In this document: positions 1-12,760 of the stretch, one piece after another
Numbering within the stretch: position 1 is the first letter of the stretch
How the letters are laid out: each line of letters starts with the position of its first letter
Assembly: GCF_000189635.1 (NCBI RefSeq)
Contig: NW_002476342.1
Span: 179,476-243,475 of the forward strand
Direction: 5' to 3'
DNA: 64,000 nt
Source: Tetrahymena thermophila SB210
Taxonomy: Eukaryota; Ciliophora; Oligohymenophorea; Hymenostomatida; Tetrahymenidae
Notes under the pieces: generated by a model
Database searches by the model: none
What the model was told of the DNA's origin: nothing
What the model saw: the letters and a program-made list of their open reading frames with translations, nothing else
Position numbers and translations under genes: made by a program

Positions 1-3000
1 TAATATAAATTTACAATTGTATCGACTTTTTATTTGGATAAGCTTATTCTATTTATCTTCGAAATTATTTGAAAGAAATCTTACAAAAGATTGTTTGAAT
101 TTTTTTTTTAATACCTAATTAATTTTAATTTTTTATTTTGGTATTTAGATAACTTCTTAATCTTTTTTGTTTTTAGATAAAGTCTTCTTCAATTATTAAA
201 ATAACCCTATAAAGAAGTTCTAAAGCTTGTGATAAAATATCCTCTTTAGTATTACTACAATAAAGATAGCATTTATGAAGATAATAATAGCATATGAAAT
301 ATATTGTTAGTATATAAATGTATTATCAGTAGCAAATACTGCTAAAAAAACAGAAACTGAGCATACCAAAGTCGAATAGTAATCAATTTAGTTTACTTCT
401 TCCTCTCTGTAAGGTTTAATTGCTTTTACCATCCAATTGTATAATATGATAGATAAGAATATTAAATTTCCTTTAACCAATGTATACTGAGAATAGAAAT
501 TCAAAGATAGAATAACAGCTATTTTTAGGAAAATTTTTGAGAATTCCCAATAGAAAGCATGCTCTTTGTATTCTTAATACAAATATCCATATTTAAGCTG
601 TAAATTTACTTGATTTAATTATTTTCTATTAATAAAAATCATCAGAAAAAGAAAGAGAGGTATCACTAATATCCAAATTATTAAAAATGGTAAAACCAAA
701 AAGTAGGTGTACTTATTATAATCAACTGCATAACATTAATATGAAACGTTAGCTAAAATATATTCATTATTACCCAATTTTATACAAGAAAACAGCGATA
801 TCATCTAAGTCAATAGATCAGGCTGATAATATAAAACCAAGAAAATACATGCAGTGTATATTTTGTGGTAAGGAAATTTATTTAATTTTTAAGTTTTTTT
901 TTCTAAAATAAGATAAATAATGAAAAGTAGAAAATGAAAGACAGGTATTACAAGAGAAAACATCAGTTTTAAGTAAATTATTGGAACAGAAGTGCTTAGA
1001 TTCACCAAAAAGCATTCAATGGTATTTATAGATGAGTCAAGAGGTCTTCCAATCAAACTTGGAAAACCAGTAATTGCTTTTAAAAATTTAAATAGAATTT
1101 AAACTAATTTATTTTCAAAAAAAATTACCTTTGGAGAAATTTAAATTAAGTTTACTAAGAGAGCTTATAATAAAAATATAATTCATAAATAGTTTAATAT
1201 ATATTCCAGCTTTGTTTGAAACGAAATCGTTTCTTTAAACACAGTATTATTTTTTTTAATTTTTTTCGCTGTTTGTCATTGAACTTATTTAAGACCATGT
1301 AAAATATTTTGACAATAATTTTGATGTCCTTCTCATCAAGATACTTTCTTCATTTTTTTATACACTAAACAATAAAGAAAAGATAGTCCAAATATTGATA
1401 AAGATAATCTTTGCTAATTATTTATTTTATTCAGAGCAAAGTTCGCATTCATATTAATTTTTTGACTTTGAGTACTAATCTTTCCAATAATATCCATAAA
1501 TCTAATAATAATAATAAAAATTAAATTAATCAATATAATTTTAAAAAAATATGATTTACATCACATTCCTAGCATAATGCTCCTATACTTCCTCTTTTAC
1601 AGACATTATTTCCATAAGTTCCGCCTATACAGTTTGCTTCAGAGTAAGTGCATTAAATTAGTTAATCATCTAACTCACATGATCTCCAATAACCCTATTT
1701 GCATTTTAAGCTTTAACCTTCTTAGCAAATACCACCTACTGGACAATCTAAACATACTTTAGGATCTATTGAATATGTACCTTACGGGCAATTTAGACAC
1801 TCCTAATAATTATTATATTTATTTATAAATTCACCAACTGAGCAGTTTCTAAAATTAACTTGTATCTCAAATTTGTAATTTTAAACAAACTTATTTGTAT
1901 TAGGATCTATTTAATATATTTTATCTGAATAAAATTCAACTATTCCTACTGATCCAGGAATTCCTATAATTTAAACTTAGTCAAAAGTTATAAAACTCAG
2001 TTAAGGAATTTAATTCATAACATACGTAGCATTTTGTTATCCTCTTATATAATAATTATCTGCATTTTTAGTTTTATTACTGATTTTAATGAATACTTAA
2101 TAAGGATTTTCACCATATTGAGGTAATACTAGCTAATTTTTATTATCCATCATTTAGAAAAATATAGTGGAAAGATTCTATCCACTTTTGAAATTTTCTA
2201 AAATAATTAAATTATCATGAACTATTTGTGAGTTGAGATTTTATTCAAGAAAGTCATTTCTGTTTAAAAAATAAAGCTAAGTTGGGTAACTAAATACATT
2301 TTATCCATATTGGGATGCTTGATTTTATGCAATAGTAGAATTAGCATCAATATAAGGAGATAAACCTTTAAAATATATAGAGCCACCAATCTTTGCAGAA
2401 TTTTAAACCAAGACAGATTTCTAAATGCTTACAACTTAGTACTAATCATTCAAAGATTCAGAGAAAATATATAAAGCTCCACCGTATCCATTTATAGAAT
2501 GATTTTCAATAAATGTTGAATTGAATATGGTAAGTTAAAATACCTAATTTTTAAATAAAAAAATGTTAATTCAAATATTAATTAAGATAGATTTACATTT
2601 CCAACATAAGATTACAAGCTCAAAGCACCTCCATAATAATTAGATGTGTTGTTAAAAAAAAGGCATCCTCCAATTTTGTTTATTGAATTTAGACTTGGGC
2701 TATCTATTTATATGACTCCACCTTAAACTCCCTTTTTTAAAAAAAATTTAAACTTAAAATTTTAAAATAATATTTTGAAAAAAATTACTTTTTAGCTTTA
2801 AAAGATTGCATCTTAAATATTAAAGGTAGAATTGATAAGTTACAAAGATGTCCCACTGCATTTATAAGTACATGAGATTTCAGAAAATAATGAATTGTCA
2901 CTTATTTAAACATTACTAGAAGAAGAAATGATTAAAGAATTTTAGTTGTTAGGCAAAATAACTCCTTAGAGCATTCTTTTAGTTTAAGGTAGTTCATATT

Positions 3001-6000
3001 ATTAAATGTCTAAGAAAGTAGAATTAATTAATTATAAAGACCCTAATTATATCATAATTAAGCTTTGAGAAAATAAAATGTTGCTAAATTTAGTATTCTA
3101 AACAATAACTTATGAATTATAAGAATCTATAAAAAGGGGAAATTATTTTTCCATATACTAGTTCCAGTAAGTACAATTTATTATGTTTACAGAGGAATTC
3201 TAAGAGAGTATCAAAGACTAATAAGTCTATAAGGAATATTATAAGTATTTTTCATTAGTTATTTTATTGATATTCTACAGAGTTAATTATGATGCTTATA
3301 TTTTTATAAAGAACCCATGCTGCTATCCAGTAATATTGTTAATCATCCCTGAATCAAAAGTAGCTTAAATATTATTTACAGTCTATGTTTAATTACTTTA
3401 TGTATAGTTTAAAATAAAAGAAGTTCAGATAAAAATTTAGCATTTAAAAGCTAATAAAAAATATTTATTAATCAATTTAAGTATTATAAAAAAAATAAAT
3501 AAAAAATATTAGGGATTATATCCAAATAAAAAGTTATTTGGTGGTTTTCTATAATTTTAAAATTTTACCAAAATTTTTATAAAAATTAAAGTAAGTTTTA
3601 ATTGATCCATATGTATTAATAATATAAGATAGTTAATTTTATCTTTTTGTTATCATAATTAAAACTATAAAAAAGTTTAAATTTGAAATAGAAAAGCAAA
3701 ATTACCTAAAACTAATGACAGCAGAGGATTTATAAGAATTATACATATTTTAAAAGTTACAATTGAAGCATCTAAAGGTTAAGTTAGAGTTTGGGAGGTT
3801 GAAATAAAAAGCACTTCCATCTAATACTGAGTATCCATTAGTAAAATTTGAATTTTCTATTTAAGTATTTAATACTGACTTGAAAGATTCCATAAAAATA
3901 AAAGACCCTATTAAACTCACTGAGTTACTAAATGAACTATTTTAGATATTTAAATATTATATGTTTGCTCTAATGAATCCACCTTCATTTGTTATTTTTT
4001 ATGTTACCTGATTTTGAATGAGCTAATCTTTTAACTAAAATGATGAGCGGTCAAATGTAGTACTAACTATTGTAAAATTAGTAGCTTATATGTAGATATT
4101 ATTATATACAGAATTACTAGAGCAGTTTAGAAACTTTGATTATTAAATTATTGTTAATCCTTCCACATTTTAAATCCATAGAGAAGTCACAGAATAAATT
4201 AATACAGAGCTAGAAGAGATCAAATTATTTTACTAAAATGTACAATTTGAAATTAAAATAGTTGTATTTTTTCCTTAACCGATAATCAAAATAGGATTAA
4301 CTTATGAGCTAGGTAAATTTTGTAATAATTGCAAATTTTAAAAAACTGAATTTGTGATATTTATTTCAGTATTCTAATATTATTGGTTACTAATTATTAA
4401 AAGTGATTAATCTTAGATTATTTTATCTTAAAAGTAAAGCTAATCTAAAGTAAGTTTATTAACCTCTTAGATGCTAAGACAACCTATGATCGTCTATCCT
4501 TGGTATAATTAATTTAATAAATCAAGGCAATTTAGTATTGATACATTAACTAAAGTAGAAAACTTCAATTCCATTAAAGAAATTTCGTAGTGGTTTGTGA
4601 AATTAACATTTTAAATGATAATATTTTTTATTTTTTCAGTTTGAATAAGGAAACTATTTTCAATTTATGAACTAATACCATTATCAGTCATTTTAAAAGA
4701 AGAATATTTGTTGCGATAAAAATTTGCATTTTAAAGGATAAAATTGTGATCAGGTTCAGATAGCTAAGAATATAATGCACTAAATAGAATCTGCTTAGAA
4801 TTTATGAAGAAGGAATTAGATGTTAAATTTATATTCTTAAATGAAAAATAATATTGAGACTATTATAATGAAGGCATTGAAGAAAAAAGCTTTATATTTG
4901 TTAAATTATTATTAATGATGTTAACATCAGTTATATTAAATTATCCAGCAGAGAATAGAGATGAAATGCTAGAGATATTAAAATTACCAGTAGAGTTGTT
5001 ATTTGTTATACTGATAGATCTGCCTGTAAAATAGATATCACTGGTTGAAGTCATAACCGTAAATCCTGGATTCAAAGAGCAGCTATCAATTGTAAAATTT
5101 TACATCAAGATCTTATTTTTAAAAATTGAATGAATATAATTTAAGCATAAAGTATTCTATTAAATAAATATTTTAAATGAACAAATGAATATAAAAAAGT
5201 GGAAATAATTAATTAATTACTTATGTTGAGTTATTGATCAAAAAAAGTTATGGCACTTAATTCAAAGTTTAGTTAAATAAATAATAGTTAAAGAGTTGTA
5301 AGTAGCTATTATCAATTTATATTAGATAGCAATTTTTATTGGAGCCTGTATTTTACTATTAAATTTATATGTTGTCGAGTATTGCAGATTGTAAATTTGA
5401 TAAAATAATTCCACACAGTACCTGAGGCTAATTTAGCAGATTAAAAATAATTTATATATCTTTTAATTTCACTTAGTTGTAATTCTAAAAGCTAAGTTAA
5501 TCAAAAGCCATAATTTAAGTTTAAACACCCTATTGACTACTTTGCATAGTTAATGAAATTAGGTTTTAAAAATCAATATTCAAAAATTAATCTTTTATCT
5601 GTAGAGTTTTTTATGATTAAAGATAAATATTTGCATTTATATTTACAACACCCTTAATTGTATCTCTGTAAAACTAAGCCTATTAATTTAATTTATAAAT
5701 ATGTTATTAATTTAAAATTTAATTATTATTATTATTACTTTAATCAAAATTTTATATAAACTCAATTTCTAAATATTTGAAAAAAAATCTTAAACATATT
5801 AAATCAATATTGAATATTTATTTATAAATTTTTTAAAAAAAATAACTGTATTAAAAATCTATAATTTTAAAAAATATGAGTATTTTTAAAATTGCTTTGA
5901 ACATATTTAATACCTTAAGTAGAGCAGTAAATAGGTTATTTGAGCTGGTATAAGGTTAGTTTATATCACCAATACCATAAAATCCGTTGTTTTGCATAGT

Positions 6001-9000
6001 TTCGTTTACCTAAAAATAGAAGTCATATTAACAATTAAGGCAATTTTAAATATCTTATAAGCAAGAGTCAATCGGATAATAAACATCTCTATAGCTATGC
6101 TGAATCCATAAAGTTTTTGGTGAAACGAGTTATATGAAAATAATTTATTCCAATATTTTTGATGATCCAATTTACATAAAGAAATCAAATAAAGCAGTTT
6201 GATTGTTAAATCTATATAAATAGGCTTATCCATTATTACTACCAATAGCAATTAATCCAACCGATTCAAAAACATTTACAATACTACTCGATGATCTATC
6301 AGATTAACTTAGGGTTTAAACAGTTTTTTTTTGAAAGTCAATAACTTAAGTAAACAAATTCTGACATACTGTAATAAAATATTTATTAATAGAATTATCA
6401 CTTTATACATTATGATATATATTTCCATAAAGACTATCATGACAGTTTTCTAATTTTTAATTTAAAATAAACAAAAAATCAGTAAATATCAACTTAAAAT
6501 TAATAATAATTAACATTCAAATAAATAAATAAAGTAAGAAAAAAAGATAAAATTAAAAAAAATTATTTACATAATTCAATTTTCTCAAAACAATTTTGTG
6601 TCTATAGATCCCATCTAAATAACATGCCATTTCTTGTAACTCCAACAATTTCTTATTAATTTTTATCCATTAAAGAGGTTATTGCATACATAGATTCTAA
6701 GCTATTTTCACTTTACAGAGGAGATTTTAAGCATAATTGAGAATTGGAATCTTTAATATTAAAGACTAAAAATATGCAACCCAGAGTATTATAATTATAA
6801 GAAATGCCTATTGGTACCCAGACAGTATTATTATAGAAAAAAGGATCTAAATTATTAGTCATTGTATTTGCACGGATGTTGAATGGAGCTAAAGATATGT
6901 ACTTAATTAAAGCAATGAATTAAAAATAATTTCTTTATTAATTATTTAAATTAAAGTGTATTTTACTTAGTAAGGCTATTAAATAGGGATTAGTTAAGTT
7001 GTTGCAATATAAATATTTGCAGTATCAGCAAATCCTCCTTTATTACAAACTAATACAAAGCATAATGGACAACCTTTAACTTAAAAAAAAGTTCCATGCT
7101 TCATAATGTAAGGAAATGGAGGGTCATTTTTTCTAAAAATTCTTCTGTTTTAATAGTTCCTATCAGCAAGGAAAAATCCATTTGGATTTATATAAACAAA
7201 GTATTCCTTATTTTATATTTCAACTATATATCTCCTGTTATTTGCATCAGAATAAAGCTCTTTTTAAGAAAAATAATTTTATGAGAAATTATTTTAATTT
7301 GTTTTAATAAATTAAATATTAAGTTTTTTAATTAATTAAATAATTAATAAATTACAGAGTATAGGCTAATATATTTATGTAGATGCGTCATAAATTAAAG
7401 CAGCAAATTCATATCCTATTAGGATTTTTGATAGGTTTGGCAAATAATACCATCCATAACCTCCTGGCTTGTTAGTGAAAGTCCATTTTATAAATGTAAG
7501 GTGTATATTATTATTTGCATCTACTTAGAAATCTATATATGCTTAAAATAAATTAGTAGTAAATGTCATTAAAAGAGCATCTTTAGAATTTGGATCACCT
7601 TTATTTTTAGGAATGATAAGAGTTTCATTTGCATAAATACTTGGATTATCAGGCATGAATTCTATTTAAATTTATAAATTTTTTGATATTATTAAATCAT
7701 TTTCATTATTGAAATTTCAAAGCATTAATATAATTTATTACAGAGGGGTATTAAGTTTATAAAATAATAATTTTTTCTTTAAAGTTTGTTTTTTATATTA
7801 TTTAAACAAACATTTTTAAAGATAATTTTTAGTTATAATACCCTCCCTTAATTAGATAAATTATAAAAAAATATTGAAATTTTTTTATTTTTAATAAAGG
7901 TTATTAAAAAAGAATCTAACTGTTTATATAGTAGCTAGAGAATATAAAAAATATTTACTGTGTTAGAAAACAGTAGGAAAATTTGGTTGCTAAGTATCAC
8001 TAACTTAGATAAATTGCACATTTAAGTATTAACTTCCAACAATAATTAAATCATAGCTAGGATGTTTGGCTACAGTAAATTAATTATTCATCTAAAAAGG
8101 CAAATAAGCTGTATTTATAAAATTAATTGAACGAATAATAATTATAAAAATAAAAGATATTTTTCTAAATAAAATAATAGCATTTCTTATCTCATTTATC
8201 TTTTTATCTGAAATATTAAATTTTAAATATAAATTATCTTATTTCAAATTAAAAAATAATTATTAACTAACTAAGCTTTAACTTAATTATATTTAATTTA
8301 TAAAAAAGAATAGAATCATGTTGTTATTGTTAGTTAATTCTACTTAATTAATCTTAATATATTTATTTATTTATTACTTTACGAAATGTATCCATAAAAC
8401 AATTGATCTAATGTATCTAAATTTAAACTCCAAACCTAAACTCCCGAAGTTGTAACAACAAGTAAAGTATTCTATTACTTAAGATTCTTAAAATATAGGC
8501 TATACTGATTTACCATTAGCGAGTAATATTGGGAAGTATAGGCATCCATAATCATGATTATATCAAGAGTAAGTTAATTTATTAAAAATATCTGTGTTTC
8601 TGCAGTTAAAAGAGCAAATTAGGTATTAGGTATTAAATCTATATTTTAAATATACTAAAGAGCAATTTATTTTGTTGGAGTTAGATTGTAAGGGTTTGCA
8701 AGTAAAACTTGAGCATTATTCCAAAGAAGTATTTGGTCTATTTATTCAATATAGAGCATTTTTTGAATCTCAAATGAAGCTTTTTTTCATAATATAATTA
8801 ATTATTGTGAGTGATGATTATGAATAATTTAATGTATTTACGTTTAATAGAATTTAGCACTTAAAATTCAGTTGACTATAGATCTACATAATAAATTATA
8901 TTATTCTATTATGATACAGCGCTAGCAGTGTTAATAAGTACTATGCTTGTTTTAGGGATCAAAAGGAAATTAACAGGTGTGAATAATTACAAATGTGCGA

Positions 9001-9173
9001 CACCTATTGAAATTAAAAAGTGATAAAAACACTGTTTTTTAATCAAATTTACTCTAAAAAACAACTAGATTTGGGCATTATATACATAACATGCTACTTA
9101 AATTTAAAAATATAACTCCTAAAACATAGAATAATTTGATTAATTTTATATTTTGACCATTAACTTTCATCAT
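1..9173 (-). CDS. Large multi-exon surface membrane protein, 3' end outside window
   Basis: Read on the minus strand with TAA/TAG as Gln. Exons with consistent phase: 9173-9053, 9003-8842, 8779-8378, 8108-7959, 7661-7356, 7259-6967, 6901-6571, 6449-5914, about 5640-5221, and 5111-3706; later exons (about 3560-2790, 2750-2590, 2500-1550, then 1130-1) are clearly coding but I did not fix their edges. The start ATG (first of two in tandem) opens a signal peptide with hydrophobic core LFYVLGVIFLNLSSML. Residues about 40-750 look like a beta-propeller (repeated IIVG, VVTTSGVQVWSL). Then comes a long Asn/Ser/Ile-rich region typical of beta-helix (pectin-lyase-like) stretches, e.g. LFSAGQFNITDVNIINNN. 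Next is a Cys-rich growth-factor-receptor-like part (CLNCPQGTYS, CLDCPVGGIC, GALCQECD near 1560-1800), then several membrane segments (VLPFLIIWILVIPLFLFLMI). This architecture is common in large ciliate surface-protein families. Role unknown; a receptor or adhesin is inference. The frame is still open at base 1. Confidence 0.85.
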
Positions 9174-9824
9174 AAAACAAATTGTCTCTTTTTGATAAAT
9201 TAACTATTTATTTATTTATTATCTTTTTAACAATATCTTACTAATTAAATTTCTAATAAATATTAGCCTTAATTTGCATATAAATTATTATGGGAAGTAA
9301 TACAAACACATAATCTGATATAAAAACACAACAACAAATAATTTTGTAGAACAAATATTTTGCCAAAGGATTTAGTTAGATCTTAGATTTAATTTCAATT
9401 AAAATCTTGATCAGTATTTCATTTCTCATTAAATTTAATCTAAATGTTTTCAAAGCACTTTATTTTCATTTAAAAGATTTGTCAGCTAGATGAATAATTT
9501 GGAAATTGAGTAAATTATGTAAAAGAATAGTTAGATTTTCGAACAATATATTTATTTACAATAGATTCTTTTTAATTTTGACCTCAATTAATTACTAACC
9601 TTAATATTTTATTCAAATGAATTAAAGATTAAAATTAACATTTAATAATCACATAAAAATGTTTAATTGTTTTTCCTCAAACAAAATTAGTTTTTAAAAT
9701 ATCTTAATAATAATTTTATTAAAAATGACTTAATATCAATTAAATTTGAATGAGAATTAATAATTTATATAATAAATTTTACATTTGTAGATTTCAATTA
9801 TCTTTTCATAAAAACTATTAAAAA
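9174..9824. other. Intergenic AT-rich stretch
   Basis: Upstream of the membrane-protein gene. No open frame with codon structure on either strand. It presumably holds the promoter of the leftward gene, but I see no recognisable element. Confidence 0.5.
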
Positions 9825-10735
9825 GTATTTAAGTCTAATTTAAAAGTAAATTCTTTTTAATAGTAAAATACTCCTTACAATTAAGTGATTGATTTTTCAA
9901 ATAGATTATATTAATTATGAAGAAATATGAATAAATAATTTTATTTATTATTCAAAATAAACTTTAATTTAACCATTTTTTCGTATTATTTTATTTGTTC
10001 AACATATCAAATATTTTTTATTAATTCACTAACTTCTCCTTTCTTGCTAAATCAAGCAAGTATTTGAGAAATTTCAAAACAAATAAAACACAAACTCCTG
10101 CAGTAAGAAGTATTTAGTTAGAATAAGTATATCTAAAAAATATTAAAGATTAATATAAAAGTAATTTCTTTATATAATAGTAAAATGATAGTGCAATTGA
10201 ATGATTAATTTTTAATATAAATCATATTATTTTTTATCAAATATGAATAAATAATTTTATTTGATAATTTTTTATGATTATTTTAAACTTTCAACATATC
10301 AAATATTTTTAATTAATCAACTAATTTTTCTTTCTTGCTAAATAAAGCAAGCTTTTGAGAAGTTTCAAAACAAAGAAAGCTCAAATTCCTGCAGTAAGAA
10401 GCATTTAGTTATGTGTTAGTATATCGAACAAATATCAAAGATTAATTTAAAAGTAATGTCTTTTTATTTGTAAAATACTAGTTACAATTGAATGATTAAT
10501 TTTTAATGTTAATCATATTTATTATAAACAAATATGAATAAATAATTATATTATATTTATTATTAAAAATAATTGTTTATTTAATTATTTTTAATATTAC
10601 TTTATTCTTTCAAAATACCAAATATTTTTTCTTAATTAACTTCTTCTTTCTTGCTAAATAAATCAAGTTTTTGACAAGCTTCAAAGCAAAGAAAGTACAA
10701 ACGCCAGCAGCAAGAAGCATTTAGAATAAGTAAAC
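9825..10735. repeat. Three tandem ~305-bp units carrying a C-terminal membrane-anchor segment
   Basis: Units at about 9825-10137, 10138-10437 and 10438-10735 align along their length. The third is the genuine 3' end of the gene at 10610-11740; the other two lie downstream of its stop. On the minus strand each unit encodes a version of the anchor (LLAAGVCTFFALKLVKNL in the gene; LLTAGVCVLFVLKFLKYL in the distal copy). The middle copy has TGA at 10381-10383 where the others have a Cys codon, so it cannot be translated through. The distal copy remains open. These look like local duplications of the gene tail, possibly used as alternative 3' ends. Confidence 0.75.
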
Positions 10736-11740
10736 GGCTTATTCAATTTTGAATTAAGAAAAATCAAATTAAGAAAATATTTGCTTCACCCTCAAACCTA
10801 CTTTACCATCTTTTAAAATAACTTTTTAACCAAAAATGTAAAACTAACTAGTAATATGATCTGAAGATATTTCAATTTTGGACTTAGATAGCTTTGAAGT
10901 AAAAAGTTTCAGCAGCGAAAAACTAGATAGAGCCAATTTGGTTAAAAAGCTATTTTGTGGAGAATAACTTGTTTGTATTTTATTTTCATAAATGAAATGG
11001 TCATCTAATTAAATCCTAATAATGTTTTCTGGAATTTCTACTTACCAAACGTCAAAACATTATTCATTAGGATCTGTTTCTTAGTTGCTCTAATTCTTGT
11101 TTTTAATATATTTATTAAAATAATAAGAGGTAGTTACTGCATAAATTATAGTATTCTATTCTAATTTGCTATTCAAATAAAGCCTAAAACCATTTTTTTA
11201 TAAATTTTCAACATTTTCTCTTCCAAATTTTTCATCTTTTAAAGAATTTAGTCTTTATTATTTTAATTATTTGTATTTGCTGCTCAGGTAGAAAATAGAA
11301 AAGCCATCGAAAAGAATCTAAAAATACAACTAATTGAAGCTATCATAATCTCTATTCCATCTACCTAAATCAAATAAATTTCTAGCAAATTCTCTCAATT
11401 TTTCGCTTAAACCAGATAGCCTATCTCTAAATTTACTTTTGAATGCTTTATTTTCAGGATTCCCTTAATTTTCTTCGCCTTTTTATGAGGGGCCTTAATA
11501 AAGTTTACTTACATTAAAATTAGAATCACTTATATTAATAGAAGAATCTAGCTATGATGATGCTTTTGAAATTGAATCTTCATGCAGATTTAAACCATTT
11601 GTTGATTAAAGGAGCTTCTTTTCTTCATCCTGGTTGTTAATGTTGCTCAAAAATGTATAATTTGGTGCGTGCTCTAAAACTTAGCTTTACTTTTCAGCTT
11701 TTAAATCACTTTTAATTTCTTCGCTACTGCCACTGCTCAT
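10610..11740 (-). CDS. Tail-anchored protein, GIDE/MULAN-like paralogue 1
   Basis: Single open frame of 376 codons from ATG at 11740 to TGA at 10612-10610, no intron. Residues 1-115 are Ser/Gln/Glu-rich and look disordered. Around residue 125 is the family signature LGRWNRDYDSF followed by a hydrophobic stretch (QLYFQILFDGFSIFYL). A middle domain of about 180 residues follows, then a C-terminal membrane helix (AVYLFQMLLAAGVCTFFAL) and a Lys/Arg-rich tail. Paralogues lie at 48469-49506, 50211-51347 and 52467-53546. Order and spacing (hydrophobic segment, beta-rich middle, C-terminal helix with basic tail) recall the membrane domain of GIDE/MULAN-type E3 ligases, but there is no RING finger and no alignment supports it, so this is a weak structural guess. 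Likely bound to an intracellular membrane with most of the chain in the cytosol. Confidence 0.85.
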
Positions 11741-12341
11741 TCTATATTCTTGCTATACTTATTTAATATAATTTAAATATATTATAAAAATATTCTAAAA
11801 AAAGAAATCATAAATTTATTTTAACTAATTTACTCAATGATAAAAAAATAAATAATAACTTAAAAATTATTTTCATATAAAAGCTTTTTATAAATACATT
11901 TAAAATACTTTATAAATATTAATAAAATAATTTGAAAAATACCAATAATTAAAATAGTTGTTGCATAAAAAATATAAATAATTTATTTCAATGTTTTTAT
12001 AAATAAAACTTAAAATAATTATGGAATATCAATATAAATTTAATTAGCAATCAAAACAAACTAATAAAAAATGATTTTTTATGAAAATTTAAAAAAATTA
12101 AAAAACATATTTTTTTTATAAATATTAACAAAATAACTTAAATATAAAAATATGATATTGCTTTAATTTAAAATATTATTGAATAAAATTAAAAATAATT
12201 AATTAATTTCCATATTTTTTACATAAAAATCCTAAGATAGTTATCAAGTAAATATACTTGAAACAGACAATTTCAGCTATAATAGGAATTAATACATATT
12301 TTATTTTTAAATATAATTTTTTTTTCAATTATGTTAAGGTA
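11741..12341. other. Intergenic AT-rich stretch
   Basis: 5' flank of the tail-anchored protein gene. Almost pure A/T with short homopolymer runs; no gene or repeat recognised. Confidence 0.5.
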
Positions 12342-12555
12342 TCAGCAATTATGAAGGGAGTATTCATTATTAAATAAGTAGTCTGAAACATATTTTCTCT
12401 GCGTCTTCATATCTAGAATTGAGATAAAAGCTCCTGATATAACAATCACAGTATGAGGAGTGACAAGGTTATCATCAAAAAATAAAATTTAGTTAACTAT
12501 TAATACATTTTGTATGAGGTAAATTTGATAGTGTGCTTACTACGTTTTTTAATAA
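12342..12555 (-). pseudogene. Possible fragment of a propeller-domain gene
   Basis: A minus-strand frame with TAA/TAG as Gln reads about 65 residues including NLVTPHTVIVISGAFISIL, ending at TGA 12344-12342. The alternating hydrophobic pattern and the TVIVIS strand resemble the N-terminal propeller of the membrane protein at 1-9173, whose matching part reads IPKTSIVLINTASAV. I found no start codon and no flanking exons. It may be a relic of a paralogue, a lone exon, or a chance open frame. Confidence 0.25.
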
Positions 12556-12760
12556 ATAAATAATAAATAACTGATGAATTTCAAAAATCAAATTTATTTT
12601 AATAAGATTTTAGTGTTTTATTCAAAATAAATGAATTAAGAAATTTAAATTAAAATCATAAAATAGCTTTTTATTGGATCATTTAATTTGTTTGATAAAT
12701 TTTATTTAAAAAAATTCTGTTCATTTATTAACCAAAAATTGGAAGAAAAAGAAAATAATA

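Noticed and set aside
1577..1762. 61-aa plus-strand frame
   Set aside because: Antisense to the Cys-rich exon of the membrane protein, whose Cys pattern is convincing on the minus strand.
6006..6251. 81-aa minus-strand frame under the standard code
   Set aside because: It overlaps exon 6449-5914 of the large membrane protein in another frame; the ciliate-code frame fits the neighbouring exons.
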